A stretch of 64,000 bases of DNA from an uncultured Eubacteriales bacterium. Lineage in GTDB: Bacteria > Bacillota > Clostridia > Christensenellales > Aristaeellaceae. A program made the translations under genes and the position numbers. The notes below the pieces were generated by a model. The model worked only from the letters and a program-made list of their open reading frames with translations, searched no databases and was not told the DNA's origin. Positions 55,710-63,313 of this stretch are shown piece after piece; the stretch's first letter is position 1, and every line of letters starts with the position of its first letter. Where the stretch lies: contig CACXHY010000011.1 of assembly GCA_902767565.1 (NCBI GenBank), positions 28,694 to 92,693 on the forward strand, given 5' to 3'.

Positions 55710-56249
55710 ATGTCCGCTGAAATACATTATCAAAGATTGAATGGCGCCAATTTCACCGGTCATTCGTTGGATGATTTTGTCCGCCACCAGACTGTTACAG
55801 CGTGTTGGAGAAAGACAGACAACGATTGGAAGCTTGTGCCGAATGCCTATGAAGAAAACTGGTCGCAGGCGCAGTGCCGGAGAATGGCAGAAGACGTGTT
55901 GCATCATATCAACCTTGACCAGACCGGCTTTGGCGCGTTCGACGGCGAGCGGATCATCGGTTTTGCGACCGTCTCCCACCGTATATTCGGCGTCGCGTCA
56001 AGATATGTGCAGCTGGTTTGTCTTCAGATCTCAGAGGAATACAGGCGTCAGGGCATCGGCAGGAAGCTCTTTTCTCTGGCCTGCGAAGAGGCCCGGCGGC
56101 TGGACGCTGATAAACTGTACATTTCGGCTCACTCCTCAAAAGAGTCACAGGCGGCATACCGGGCACTCGGATGCGGTTTCGCAGAGGAAATCAATGAGAA
56201 ACTGGCAGCAGCGGAGCCGTTTGACGTCCAAATGGAATACAGACTATAA
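55710..56249 (+). CDS. GNAT family acetyltransferase
   Basis: 179 residues. Motif A is QLVCLQISEEYRRQGIGRKL, with RQGIG for acetyl-CoA pyrophosphate. ISAHSSKESQAAYRALGCG is motif B. An N-terminal extra segment (about 1-60) precedes the core. A 14-codon copy of its start lies 616 nt upstream. GAGGGAGG lies before the ATG. Confidence 0.88.
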   Translation: MSAEIHYQRLNGANFTGHSLDDFVRHQTVTACWRKTDNDWKLVPNAYEENWSQAQCRRMAEDVLHHINLDQTGFGAFDGERIIGFATVSHRIFGVASRYVQLVCLQISEEYRRQGIGRKLFSLACEEARRLDADKLYISAHSSKESQAAYRALGCGFAEEINEKLAAAEPFDVQMEYRL

Positions 56250-56262
56250 AGGAGACTGAAAA

Positions 56263-56814
56263 GTGAAGTACTTTCAGACCATCACGCTGACAGACGGCAG
56301 AACCTGCGTCATCCGGAACGGTACGGAACGTGATGCGGAGGCCGTACTGTCCAATTTCATACTGACGCATGCGCAGACAGATTTCCTGACGACCTATCCG
56401 GAAGAAACGACCTTCACTGTTGATCAGGAAAAAGAGTATCTGAAAAAGAAGGCAGACAGTGATCGCGAGTTTGAATTGGTGGCGGAAGTGGACGGAATGA
56501 TCGTCGGAACAGCGGGCGTTGACCTGATCAGGGCTGCAGAAAAAACCCGGCACCGGGCATCGTTCGGCATCAGTATCGAGCAGGCTTTCTGGGGAATCGG
56601 CATTGGCTGGGCTTTGACGAATGCCTGCATCGAATGCGCCAAAGCAGCCGGGTATTCCCAAATGGAGCTGGAGGTCGTAGCTGACAACAGAAGAGCGCTT
56701 GCGCTGTATCAGCGCGCAGGCTATGTCGAATATGGTCGGAACCCCCGGGGCTTCCACTCGCGCAAAAGCGGCTGGCAGGAGACCGTGCTGATGCGGCGGG
56801 AACTGGACAATTGA
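56263..56814 (+). CDS. GNAT family acetyltransferase (RimI/RimL-type)
   Basis: 183 residues with a GTG start after AAAGGAG. Motif A is FGISIEQAFWGIGIGWALTN, the acetyl-CoA loop. MELEVVADNRRALALYQRAG is motif B with YVEYGRNPRGF ending. The third GNAT of the array. Substrate unknown. Confidence 0.89.
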   Translation: MKYFQTITLTDGRTCVIRNGTERDAEAVLSNFILTHAQTDFLTTYPEETTFTVDQEKEYLKKKADSDREFELVAEVDGMIVGTAGVDLIRAAEKTRHRASFGISIEQAFWGIGIGWALTNACIECAKAAGYSQMELEVVADNRRALALYQRAGYVEYGRNPRGFHSRKSGWQETVLMRRELDN

Positions 56815-56871
56815 AACAAATGGATCTTCAATGCCACGGACAAATGGAGTCGCGGCAGAAAGGAAGTAACG

Positions 56872-57240
56872 ATGCTGTTTAAGGGGATCGGCAGGACTTT
56901 TTCCACGGAAAACGACTGCCAGTTTGAAACGATCGGCGCGTTCTGGGATGAGCTCGCGGCGAAGTATGGCCGGGAAAACCTGCAGGGACTCGGCTATGGC
57001 TGGACGGAACGATCCATCGATTATGTTATTGGCCTGATCGACGGGGAGATCGACGGAGCGGACCGGGTCGTGGAACTGCCGGATACAGGTTGGGTTGCGG
57101 TTCGGGGAAAGACAGCGGACCTTGGGGAAGTATATGAAAAGATTTATCAGGGAGGCAGATTGCAATATGAGATCGAGCGCTTCACCGACAGCGGTGACTG
57201 CGAGATCATGTACTGCCGATCAACCGTCCTGGACAAGTGA
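56872..57240 (+). CDS. Small GyrI-like/effector-binding-domain protein
   Basis: 122 residues. The order FETIGAFWDELAAKYG, LGYGWTERSIDYVIGLIDG, WVAVRGKTADL and VYEKIYQGG is that of the C-terminal part of GyrI/AraC effector-binding domains, without the N-terminal half. It may be a truncated relative or a short ligand-binding protein. Function unknown. Gap of 15 nt to the next gene. Confidence 0.65.
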   Translation: MLFKGIGRTFSTENDCQFETIGAFWDELAAKYGRENLQGLGYGWTERSIDYVIGLIDGEIDGADRVVELPDTGWVAVRGKTADLGEVYEKIYQGGRLQYEIERFTDSGDCEIMYCRSTVLDK

Positions 57241-57255
57241 GGAGGCAGGAAAGGA

Positions 57256-57681
57256 ATGTTCACCGAAAAGATGATCGCCCCGTGCGGGCTGGACTGCAGC
57301 ATTTGCAAGCGCGCGCTGGCCGAGAGCGGCCCCTGTGCCGGATGCCGCGGCCCAAACGACAACAAGCCGGAGTTCTGTTCGGCGGGATGCGGTATCATCC
57401 TTTGTGAAAAGAGGAGGGCAAACGGGTATACGTTCTGCGATGAGTGCCCGGATTTTCCCTGTGCTGACGTCATGGAAAAGGAAATCCGGTACGGATCGAA
57501 GTACCCGCTCCGCGAATCCCCGCTGGAGAATCTTCGAGTGATCCGGGAGGCAGGGATGCCTGCTTTTCTGGAGCGTGAGCGGAAGCAGTGGACCTGTCCC
57601 GCCTGCGGAGGCGTCATCTGTGTCCACACAGGCGTATGCAGCGGCTGCGGACGGCAGTATGACGATTCAGTGAATCGCTGA
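57256..57681 (+). CDS. DUF3795 cysteine-rich protein (second)
   Basis: 141 residues. APCGLDCSICKRALAE, GPCAGCRGPND, CSAGCGIILCEK and FCDECPDFPC make up the DUF3795 cysteine pattern. An additional zinc-ribbon-like C-terminus CPACGGVICVHTGVCSGCG follows. Probably metal binding. Partner unknown. Confidence 0.87.
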   Translation: MFTEKMIAPCGLDCSICKRALAESGPCAGCRGPNDNKPEFCSAGCGIILCEKRRANGYTFCDECPDFPCADVMEKEIRYGSKYPLRESPLENLRVIREAGMPAFLERERKQWTCPACGGVICVHTGVCSGCGRQYDDSVNR

Positions 57682-57699
57682 CGCGAAGAGGGAAAAAGG

Positions 57700-58179
57700 A
57701 TGCAGGCAATAACATTTGCAAAAGGAAACGAGCGGCATCTGAAGGATTGCAGGGACGCGCTCTGCCGCTCAACGCTTGGCGAGAAATACTTTTCTGCGCC
57801 GGGGAGCGCGGAAAATGCGATCCTTGAAGGGATCCGGCAAGGGAATTTGTATGCAGCGCTCATCGGTGAAGCATGCGTCGGCTTTACATACATCATCCCG
57901 AAGGGAGCGTTTCACAGTTTCCCCTACCTGCACATCATCGCCATTAAGGAAGAAACCAGAGGCCAGGGCGTTGGCAAGGCGCTGCTGGATCATTCTGAAC
58001 GAATCGCGTCTGAAATGGCGGACAAACTTTTCCTTGTGGTTGCGGATTTCAATCCGGACGCAAAGCGGTTCTATGAAAGGAATGGCTATCAGCAAGTCGG
58101 AGAAATCCCAAACCTGTACCGCCCCGGGATCACAGAATACCTGATGGCAAAGAACCTGATAAACTGTTTTTCCCTGTAG
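57700..58179 (+). CDS. GNAT family acetyltransferase
   Basis: 159 residues. LHIIAIKEETRGQGVGKALLD is motif A and VVADFNPDAKRFYERNGYQ is motif B. Fourth GNAT of the island. A gap of 85 nt containing a MerR-type promoter separates it from the next gene. Confidence 0.88.
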   Translation: MQAITFAKGNERHLKDCRDALCRSTLGEKYFSAPGSAENAILEGIRQGNLYAALIGEACVGFTYIIPKGAFHSFPYLHIIAIKEETRGQGVGKALLDHSERIASEMADKLFLVVADFNPDAKRFYERNGYQQVGEIPNLYRPGITEYLMAKNLINCFSL

Positions 58180-58202
58180 AGCGATAAATCATCACTTCCC
58201 TG

Positions 58203-58233
58203 TTGACTCTCCCCTAAGGGGATCCTCTATCAT
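58203..58233 (+). promoter_or_regulatory. MerR-type promoter with 19-bp spacer
   Basis: TTGACT (58203-58208) and TATCAT (58228-58233) are separated by 19 bp, with the palindrome TCCCC-TAA-GGGGA (58210-58222) between them. This is the layout of promoters activated by DNA distortion through MerR proteins. Confidence 0.8.
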
Positions 58234-58264
58234 GTGATGTGCAAACGGAAAGGAGGGTATCGAA

Positions 58265-59056
58265 ATGCTGAAGATCGGCGATTTTTCCCGGCTGTCGCAT
58301 CTGACGGTGAAGGCACTGCGGTTTTATGAGAAGGAAAAGCTCCTGATTCCCACGTCCGTCGATGATTGGACCGGCTACAGGTTCTATGAAACCAGCCAGC
58401 TTGAGGATGCGGCCAGGATCAAAGCCTGTCGCCAGCTGGATCTGTCAATTGACGAGATCAGGGCAGTCATGTCAGGCGCCGACATGATGCAGGTGCTGTC
58501 CGACAAAGCAAAAGCGCTGTCTGAGCAGCGTGAAAGGATCGATGCCATCCTTTCCAGAATCCATCACATTCTGGAGGGAAAAGAAATGAAGTATCAGGTA
58601 ACCGAAAAAGTCATTCCGGCAGCGATTGTTTTCTACTCGGAAACCGTGCTGGAGAACTACAGCGACATCATGCAATGGATTCCTTCCCTGGGTGAGGAAT
58701 GCAGAAGGCTGAATCCGAATCTCCGCTGTGCGGAACCGGAATATGAATTCTGTGAGTACCCGGATGGGGAATACAAGGAGCACGATATCCAGATCCGGCA
58801 CAACCAGGCGGTCACGGCCCGGGGCGTTGAGAACGATGTCATCCGGTTCCGTGAAATCCCGGAAACGAAGGTGCTGAGCATCTATCACAAAGGGGCGTAT
58901 GACAGCATCGGGGAAGCGTATGCCTTCATCATGAAATACGCGGAAGAAAACGGTTATCAGCCGGCTGGCCTGACCAGGGAATGCTACATCGACGGGATCT
59001 GGAACAAGGATAGCGTAGATGACTGGCTGACGGAGATCCAGCTGCCGGTTCGCTGA
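58265..59056 (+). CDS. MerR family transcriptional regulator with GyrI-like ligand domain
   Basis: 263 residues. MLKIGDFSRLSHLTVKALRFYEKEKLL is the MerR helix-turn-helix and wing (given in parts: start KIGDFSRLSHLTVKALRFYE). A coiled-coil dimer helix follows (about 80-115: LSDKAKALSEQRERIDAI). The C-terminal half (about 118-263) is a GyrI/BmrR-type ligand domain (PAAIVFYSETV and ETKVLSIYHKGAYDSIGEAY). It is expected to sense a hydrophobic or drug-like molecule. It likely activates its own promoter and the adjoining GyrI-like gene. Confidence 0.92.
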   Translation: MLKIGDFSRLSHLTVKALRFYEKEKLLIPTSVDDWTGYRFYETSQLEDAARIKACRQLDLSIDEIRAVMSGADMMQVLSDKAKALSEQRERIDAILSRIHHILEGKEMKYQVTEKVIPAAIVFYSETVLENYSDIMQWIPSLGEECRRLNPNLRCAEPEYEFCEYPDGEYKEHDIQIRHNQAVTARGVENDVIRFREIPETKVLSIYHKGAYDSIGEAYAFIMKYAEENGYQPAGLTRECYIDGIWNKDSVDDWLTEIQLPVR

Positions 59057-59083
59057 ACGGCAGCTGACGTGGAGGACGGAAGG

Positions 59084-59716
59084 ATGGCTTTCGATTTTAA
59101 GAAAGAATACAAAGAATTCTATATGCCGGCGGCCAAACCGTCCATCGTGACGGTGCCGCCCATGAACTATATCGCTGTCCGGGGTCAGGGCGATCCAAAC
59201 CAGGGGGATGGCGAATACAAGTCCGCCATCGGCCTGCTCTACGGGATCGCGTTCACGATCAAGATGAGCAAAATGGGCGATCACAGGATCGAAGGGTACT
59301 TCGACTTCGTCGTTCCGCCATTGGAAGGCTTCTGGTGGCAAGACGGTATCACAGGGATCGATTACGCGCATAAAGAGCGGTTCCGCTGGATTTCCGTCAT
59401 CCGCCTTCCGGATTTTGTGACAAGGGAAGACTTTGACTGGGCCGCGGAAGAAGCGGCGCGGAAAAAGAAGATGGACTTTTCCGGCGCGGAGTTCTTTCGC
59501 TACGATGAAGGGCTGTGCGTTCAGTGCATGCACATCGGCGCTTATGACGACGAGCCTGCGACCCTGGAATTGATGCACCGCTATATGGCGGAACAGAGGT
59601 ATGCGCTGGATATCACCGACCAAAGGCTGCATCATGAAATCTATCTGAGTGATGCCCGAAAGGTTGCGCCTGAGAAACTGAAAACCGTCATTCGGCATCC
59701 GATCAGGCCAAGATGA
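59084..59716 (+). CDS. GyrI-like domain protein (AraC effector-binding-like), large form
   Basis: 210 residues: FYMPAAKPSIVTVPPMNYIA and RGQGDPNQGDGEYKSAIGLL, then FWWQDGITGIDYAHKERF, are typical of the GyrI-like DUF family. Stand-alone, without a DNA-binding part, and cytoplasmic. Next to a MerR regulator with the same type of ligand domain, so it may bind the same molecule. GGAGG lies 8 nt before the ATG. A strong terminator follows. Confidence 0.85.
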   Translation: MAFDFKKEYKEFYMPAAKPSIVTVPPMNYIAVRGQGDPNQGDGEYKSAIGLLYGIAFTIKMSKMGDHRIEGYFDFVVPPLEGFWWQDGITGIDYAHKERFRWISVIRLPDFVTREDFDWAAEEAARKKKMDFSGAEFFRYDEGLCVQCMHIGAYDDEPATLELMHRYMAEQRYALDITDQRLHHEIYLSDARKVAPEKLKTVIRHPIRPR

Positions 59717-59721
59717 AGAGT

Positions 59722-59756
59722 ATCGCCCGTGGCTTTTCCGGTCACGGGCGATTTTG
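59722..59756 (+). terminator. Rho-independent terminator after the MerR operon
   Basis: Stem ATCGCCCGTG/CACGGGCGAT with an 11-nt loop, followed by TTTTG. Confidence 0.87.
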
Positions 59757-59844
59757 TCAGGTGAAGTTTTTCACTTTTTTTATCGAAGCGGGCACAAAAT
59801 CTGTATACGAACAAAAATTATTTTGATATATGTCGAATTAAATA

Positions 59845-59873
59845 TTGACAACCGTATCCGCTTGCAGTAATAT
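59845..59873 (+). promoter_or_regulatory. Sigma-A promoter of the 112-residue/ArsR operon
   Basis: TTGACA, 17 bp, then TAATAT, about 47 bp before the start codon. The surrounding 100 nt are AT-rich and probably contain the ArsR operator. Confidence 0.75.
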
Positions 59874-59919
59874 TGATTCGATGATTGTGAAATCAGATTG
59901 CTCATGGGAGGGTATCAAA

Positions 59920-60258
59920 ATGAAAGAATTCATCACTTATCTGGACAGCAGGATTGAGGAAGGCAGAGCGGAAATCGCGGCGCTTACGGCGGATGGCCGC
60001 AAAGACGATGCCAATTTCGCCAAGGTGCGCACGAATATCTACGACGTGTGTAGGACCGTGAGCCGGACACTTGCGGACAGGCCCGGCGCGGGGATCGATG
60101 CCATTGCAGCGCAGCTGGAGCGGTTCCGTACGACCTGGGGCGCGGCGCTGGAAAAAGCAAAGCAGCACGGCGATGTCAGCGGCATTGCCGTGGAGGAAAC
60201 AAAGCTCGCGGCGCTTGAGGATGTCATCGCTCACTTCCGGGAGGTGACCGGCGCATGA
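59920..60258 (+). CDS. Small helical protein cotranscribed with an ArsR-type regulator
   Basis: 112 residues with a fully alpha-helical appearance (FITYLDSRIEEGRAEIAAL, ANFAKVRTNIYDVCRTVSRT). No recognised family. The ATG follows GGAGGG, and the stop overlaps the next gene (ATGA). The tight coupling suggests a functional link, for example a metal or stress-related role, but this is an inference. Confidence 0.75.
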   Translation: MKEFITYLDSRIEEGRAEIAALTADGRKDDANFAKVRTNIYDVCRTVSRTLADRPGAGIDAIAAQLERFRTTWGAALEKAKQHGDVSGIAVEETKLAALEDVIAHFREVTGA

Positions 60259-60806
60259 CGCAGGAAACCGCGCTGAAGGTTTTCAAGTGTCTTTCGGATA
60301 TGTCCCGCCTGCGCATCATCCAATCTCTGAACCAAGGAGAAATGTACACAGAACTGCTGGCAGAGCGCTTGGAGCTGACGCCGTCCACCGTTTCATTCCA
60401 CATGAAAAAGCTGGAGGACGCGGGCCTTGTCCTTTCCCGCAAGGAGCAGTATTACACGGTCTATTCCCTGAACCGGGAAGTGCTTGAAAAAACCGTTTAC
60501 GCCCTTGCGGCTTCTCAGCCGGAGCAGATCGATGAACAGCAGAAAAGAGAAGAAGCGTATCGCCAAAAGGTTATCAAATCCTTCTTTGACTATGACGTCC
60601 TGCGTGCCATCCCGGTGCAGCGTAAAAAGAAGCTGATCTGCTACGAACGTATCGCAGAGCGCTTCGAGTTGGGCAGGGTGTATGAGGAAAAGGAAGTCAA
60701 CGAGATCATTTCGCCCATCTACGCGGATTACTGCACCATCCGCCGGGATATGATCAGCGAGGGCATCTTCCAGCGCGATGGGAACCGATATGTCCGGCTG
60801 AAGTGA
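60255..60806 (+). CDS. ArsR-family transcriptional regulator with C-terminal DUF2087 domain
   Basis: 183 residues. The N-terminal winged helix (TALKVFKCLSDMSRLRII, ERLELTPSTVSFHMKKLE) is ArsR-like. The C-terminal part (about 100-183: ALRAIP-type VLRAIPVQRKKKLICYERI, and YEEKEVNEIISPIYADYCTI) is a DUF2087 domain seen in some regulators. It has no obvious metal-binding cysteines of the CXC type. The start overlaps the upstream gene by 4 nt. A terminator follows. Confidence 0.88.
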   Translation: MTQETALKVFKCLSDMSRLRIIQSLNQGEMYTELLAERLELTPSTVSFHMKKLEDAGLVLSRKEQYYTVYSLNREVLEKTVYALAASQPEQIDEQQKREEAYRQKVIKSFFDYDVLRAIPVQRKKKLICYERIAERFELGRVYEEKEVNEIISPIYADYCTIRRDMISEGIFQRDGNRYVRLK

Positions 60807-60835
60807 AAGGTTTTCGAGACTTGAATCGTATTCGG

Positions 60836-60857
60836 GCGTCTCTTCGGAGGCGCTTTT
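60836..60857 (+). terminator. Rho-independent terminator after the ArsR gene
   Basis: Stem GCGTCTC/GAGGCGC (one G-T pair) with the stable TTCG loop, followed by TTTT. Confidence 0.8.
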
Positions 60858-61092
60858 CATGTGCTCACATATACATTTTAACGGTGAATCGACCTTCGTG
60901 TAAATGTGAACCCTTTGAACCCGATTCACAATCGTTAATGGGGTTCCCGGGTTCATCGTTACATTGTATCAAATAGCCGTGCAAAATAGATTCATTACAA
61001 ACGAATTCACCGAACAGATTTGGCATAATAAATGCGGAGGCCACTCAAATACACATTACCGGCCTATCTCACATTTTACCGGAGGCACACCC

Positions 61093-61461
61093 ATGCGAGA
61101 CTTATCCCCATCCGAACGCCGTGCCGACATCCTGCGCAATCTGCAGATCGATCGGATCGTTACGGCCGAAGCCCTGGCCGATGAATATGGCGTCAGCAAA
61201 TCTACAATTTACCGGGACATGCGGATCCTGTCATCCGACTATGAAGGTATCATCCCGTTGCAGGGACGCGAGGGCGGCTATCTGTGCGATTACCGTTACT
61301 TTCCCCGGCAGCACATTTTAACCGCAGCGTTTGAGGACGGGCTGATCCAGATGCTCCCGCTGTTTAACGGCGAGATGCGAGAGATGACCAAAAAACTGAT
61401 CGATCAGTACGGCTCCAGAGATGCGCTGAATCGAGTGAACGACGTCCTGTCCGGATTCTAA
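61093..61461 (+). CDS. DeoR-type helix-turn-helix protein, small
   Basis: 122 residues. SERRADILRNLQIDRIVTAE, then LADEYGVSKSTIYRDMRILSS, is a DeoR/HTH_11 helix-turn-helix, with a short helical tail that lacks a sugar-phosphate sensor domain. GGAGG lies 7 nt before the ATG. It sits in a region that leads to a broken integrase, so it may be a mobile-element regulator. An inverted repeat (TGAACCC...GGGTTCA) upstream could be its operator. Confidence 0.75.
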   Translation: MRDLSPSERRADILRNLQIDRIVTAEALADEYGVSKSTIYRDMRILSSDYEGIIPLQGREGGYLCDYRYFPRQHILTAAFEDGLIQMLPLFNGEMREMTKKLIDQYGSRDALNRVNDVLSGF

Positions 61462-62214
61462 ATCCGGAAGTGAAATCAAACTGTGAAGGTTTTGATCAGT
61501 TTCGTTTCCATCATAGAAAATGAGCGCTTCCAGGGATTTGTTTGGTGGACTCCGCTTCCATAAGCCAAGTTTTCTCCGGTTACAGCAGCGACCATAAAAG
61601 CTGCCGATCATGGGTCTTCCGTCGCCCGGGAAAAGGACGGATGAGGGCTTCACCAGCCGACAATCGGTGCGTGTTCCGTCAGCGACAGGATGGGCTTGAT
61701 GGTCTCACCGACCGATAAACGGTGCGCCGCGGCCAGCGTAATTGCCTTGATCATGGCAGATCGGGGGCCGAAAGTCCCGATGCCCGCAAGGGTTGCTCCA
61801 ACGACCGTCACCCGTTCATCACCCGACTGGCTCGCTCGACTTCCTCACCCGACTTCCTTTACGACTGACCCAATGACCGTCGTTCCCTTCCTCCGCGCAC
61901 GGAGGCGAGAGCGGCACCTGCTCCGTATGGCAAACGGTACCCTCAACCCTGGTACCGGTTGCCAGCGGAACAATCCCGTAATGGTTATGCAACGGATACT
62001 TCCGTTGGATAACCAGTTAAGGGCAAAAACAGACCGGCTGCGGAGCATCCAAATGGAGTTCCGTTCCCCTCCGGGTCTCACCCGGCGCATGATGTGCATG
62101 CGGTGACAAGGGGATGAATGCCGGCGCGTCGATGGCAAGACGATAAACAGCTGCGTCACGGTTTACCCAAAGTCCGCGCACATGCGGCATATCCACAATT
62201 CAGGAGATGATCCC
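61462..62214. other. Long stretch without a supportable gene
   Basis: Open frames in it lack ribosome sites and family resemblance. It contains near-repeats TCACCAGCCGACAATCGGTGCG (in two parts) and TCACCGACCGATAAACGGTGCG near 61650 and 61707, a run of related CGGGTGA-like motifs near 61815-61860, and a hairpin CAACGGA-TACT-TCCGTTG (61990-62007). On the minus strand a frame reading VVGATLAGIGTFGPRSAMIK near 61800 looks protein-like but has no start. Possibly degraded mobile DNA. Confidence 0.45.
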
Positions 62215-62295
62215 ATGAAAAGTCTCTCTTACGAGATGAAGAAAGAAGCGCTGCAAGGCATCGAGAACAATCGTATGATCTCTGAAACAGGCTAG
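62215..62295 (+). CDS. Short open frame of 26 codons upstream of the integrase
   Basis: Starts after CAGGAG with 8-nt spacing and codes a basic/acidic helix (MKSLSYEMKKEALQGIENNR) before a stop. It could be a leader peptide, the N-terminal stub of a broken gene, or chance. Confidence 0.3.
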   Translation: MKSLSYEMKKEALQGIENNRMISETG

Positions 62296-62404
62296 CAATA
62301 GAAACAGGCCCATGCCTGCTCCGAAGGAATATACGATCAAAAATCTCACAAGTGTACCCAATTCCCGTGCCTGTCGTTCTCCCTATAACCAAGGAGAGAT
62401 TGAC

Positions 62405-63313
62405 ATGGAAATGAAACCCATCTATACACAGGAACAGCTGAACGCCATCGTTCAGCAAGCCGTTGCTTCCGTGATAAACGCAGTGATTCATCCGTCCCTG
62501 ACGGACAACCGGAACATGCCTGACTCTCAGGCGTGCTTCGAGCAGAATCCCGCTATTGAGTTTGGGAACACTTTGGCCAATAATGACCCTGTTGCCCGAC
62601 AGCTGGCAGACCTTGCGGCAGAAATTGCCGAAATCAAAGCCGCCCTGACGAATCCCGGGCCGGTGAATCTTGACAACGACATAGATGAAGTATCCAATAC
62701 GCGAATCTTGCCGGAAGAAGGAGAATCATCAATGGCAAGACTTCGTGGAAGACTTAATCTGAATCAGGAAACCATCATGATCAGCGCCGCCAATGTGCAG
62801 GCGCTGATCGAAAAGGTCGCAGGCATGGTCGCTGAATCCATGAAAAAGGAGGATGCGAGCCGTAAGCAGAAGATTCCTTCGTTTTCAGAATACGCCGGGA
62901 CCTGGATGGAAAACTACTGTCGGCACAAGGTGGAGGAAACCACCCTCGTCGGGTATCGGTCCTATCTGAATGCCCATCTCTATAAGGCATTCGGGTCCCT
63001 CAGGCTGGATGAGATCACGGTCACCAGACTTCAGGAGTTCATTAACGAACGCTCTCAGCTCAGCGTCAAGAGCGTACAGAACTTCATGAAGCTTCTCAGT
63101 CTGATCCTTCAGGCTGCGATTGAAGACGGCTACATCGCCACAGACGTTACCAGGAGCAAGAAGCTCGTCTTCCCCAACAAAGAAGCGAAGGAGCGTATTC
63201 CGCTCACAGAGGAGCAGCTGAAGGATGTCATCTCGAATATCCGGAAGCTGAAACCTATGGATCAGCTGCTGTGGTTCTTCCCAGAATTTTGTGTAAACGC
63301 CATAACAGCGTAG
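62405..63313 (+). pseudogene. Tyrosine integrase, truncated by an IS256-type insertion
   Basis: Site-specific integrase for phage or conjugative-element integration, N-terminal part only. The core-binding (SAM-like) domain is clear: PSFSEYAGTWMENYCRHKVE, then LVGYRSYLNAHLYKAFGS and QEFINERSQLSVKSVQNFMK. It stops in LTEEQLKDVISNIRKLKPMD, before the catalytic Arg-His-Tyr domain. The IS end interrupts the frame at about 63281, adding about ten foreign residues. There is a GGAG-preceded in-frame ATG near 62732 (MARLRGRLN) that may be the true integrase start. The upstream 110 residues are then a separate low-complexity coil. Confidence 0.85.

Noticed and set aside
49348..60806. Integron cassette array
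   Set aside because: Gaps between genes are mostly shorter than attC sites, and no integron integrase is present; the integrase at 62.4 kb is an ordinary tyrosine recombinase of another type.
61690..62106. A 138-codon open frame in the unexplained stretch
   Set aside because: Basic and low-complexity translation, no ribosome site, no family resemblance.
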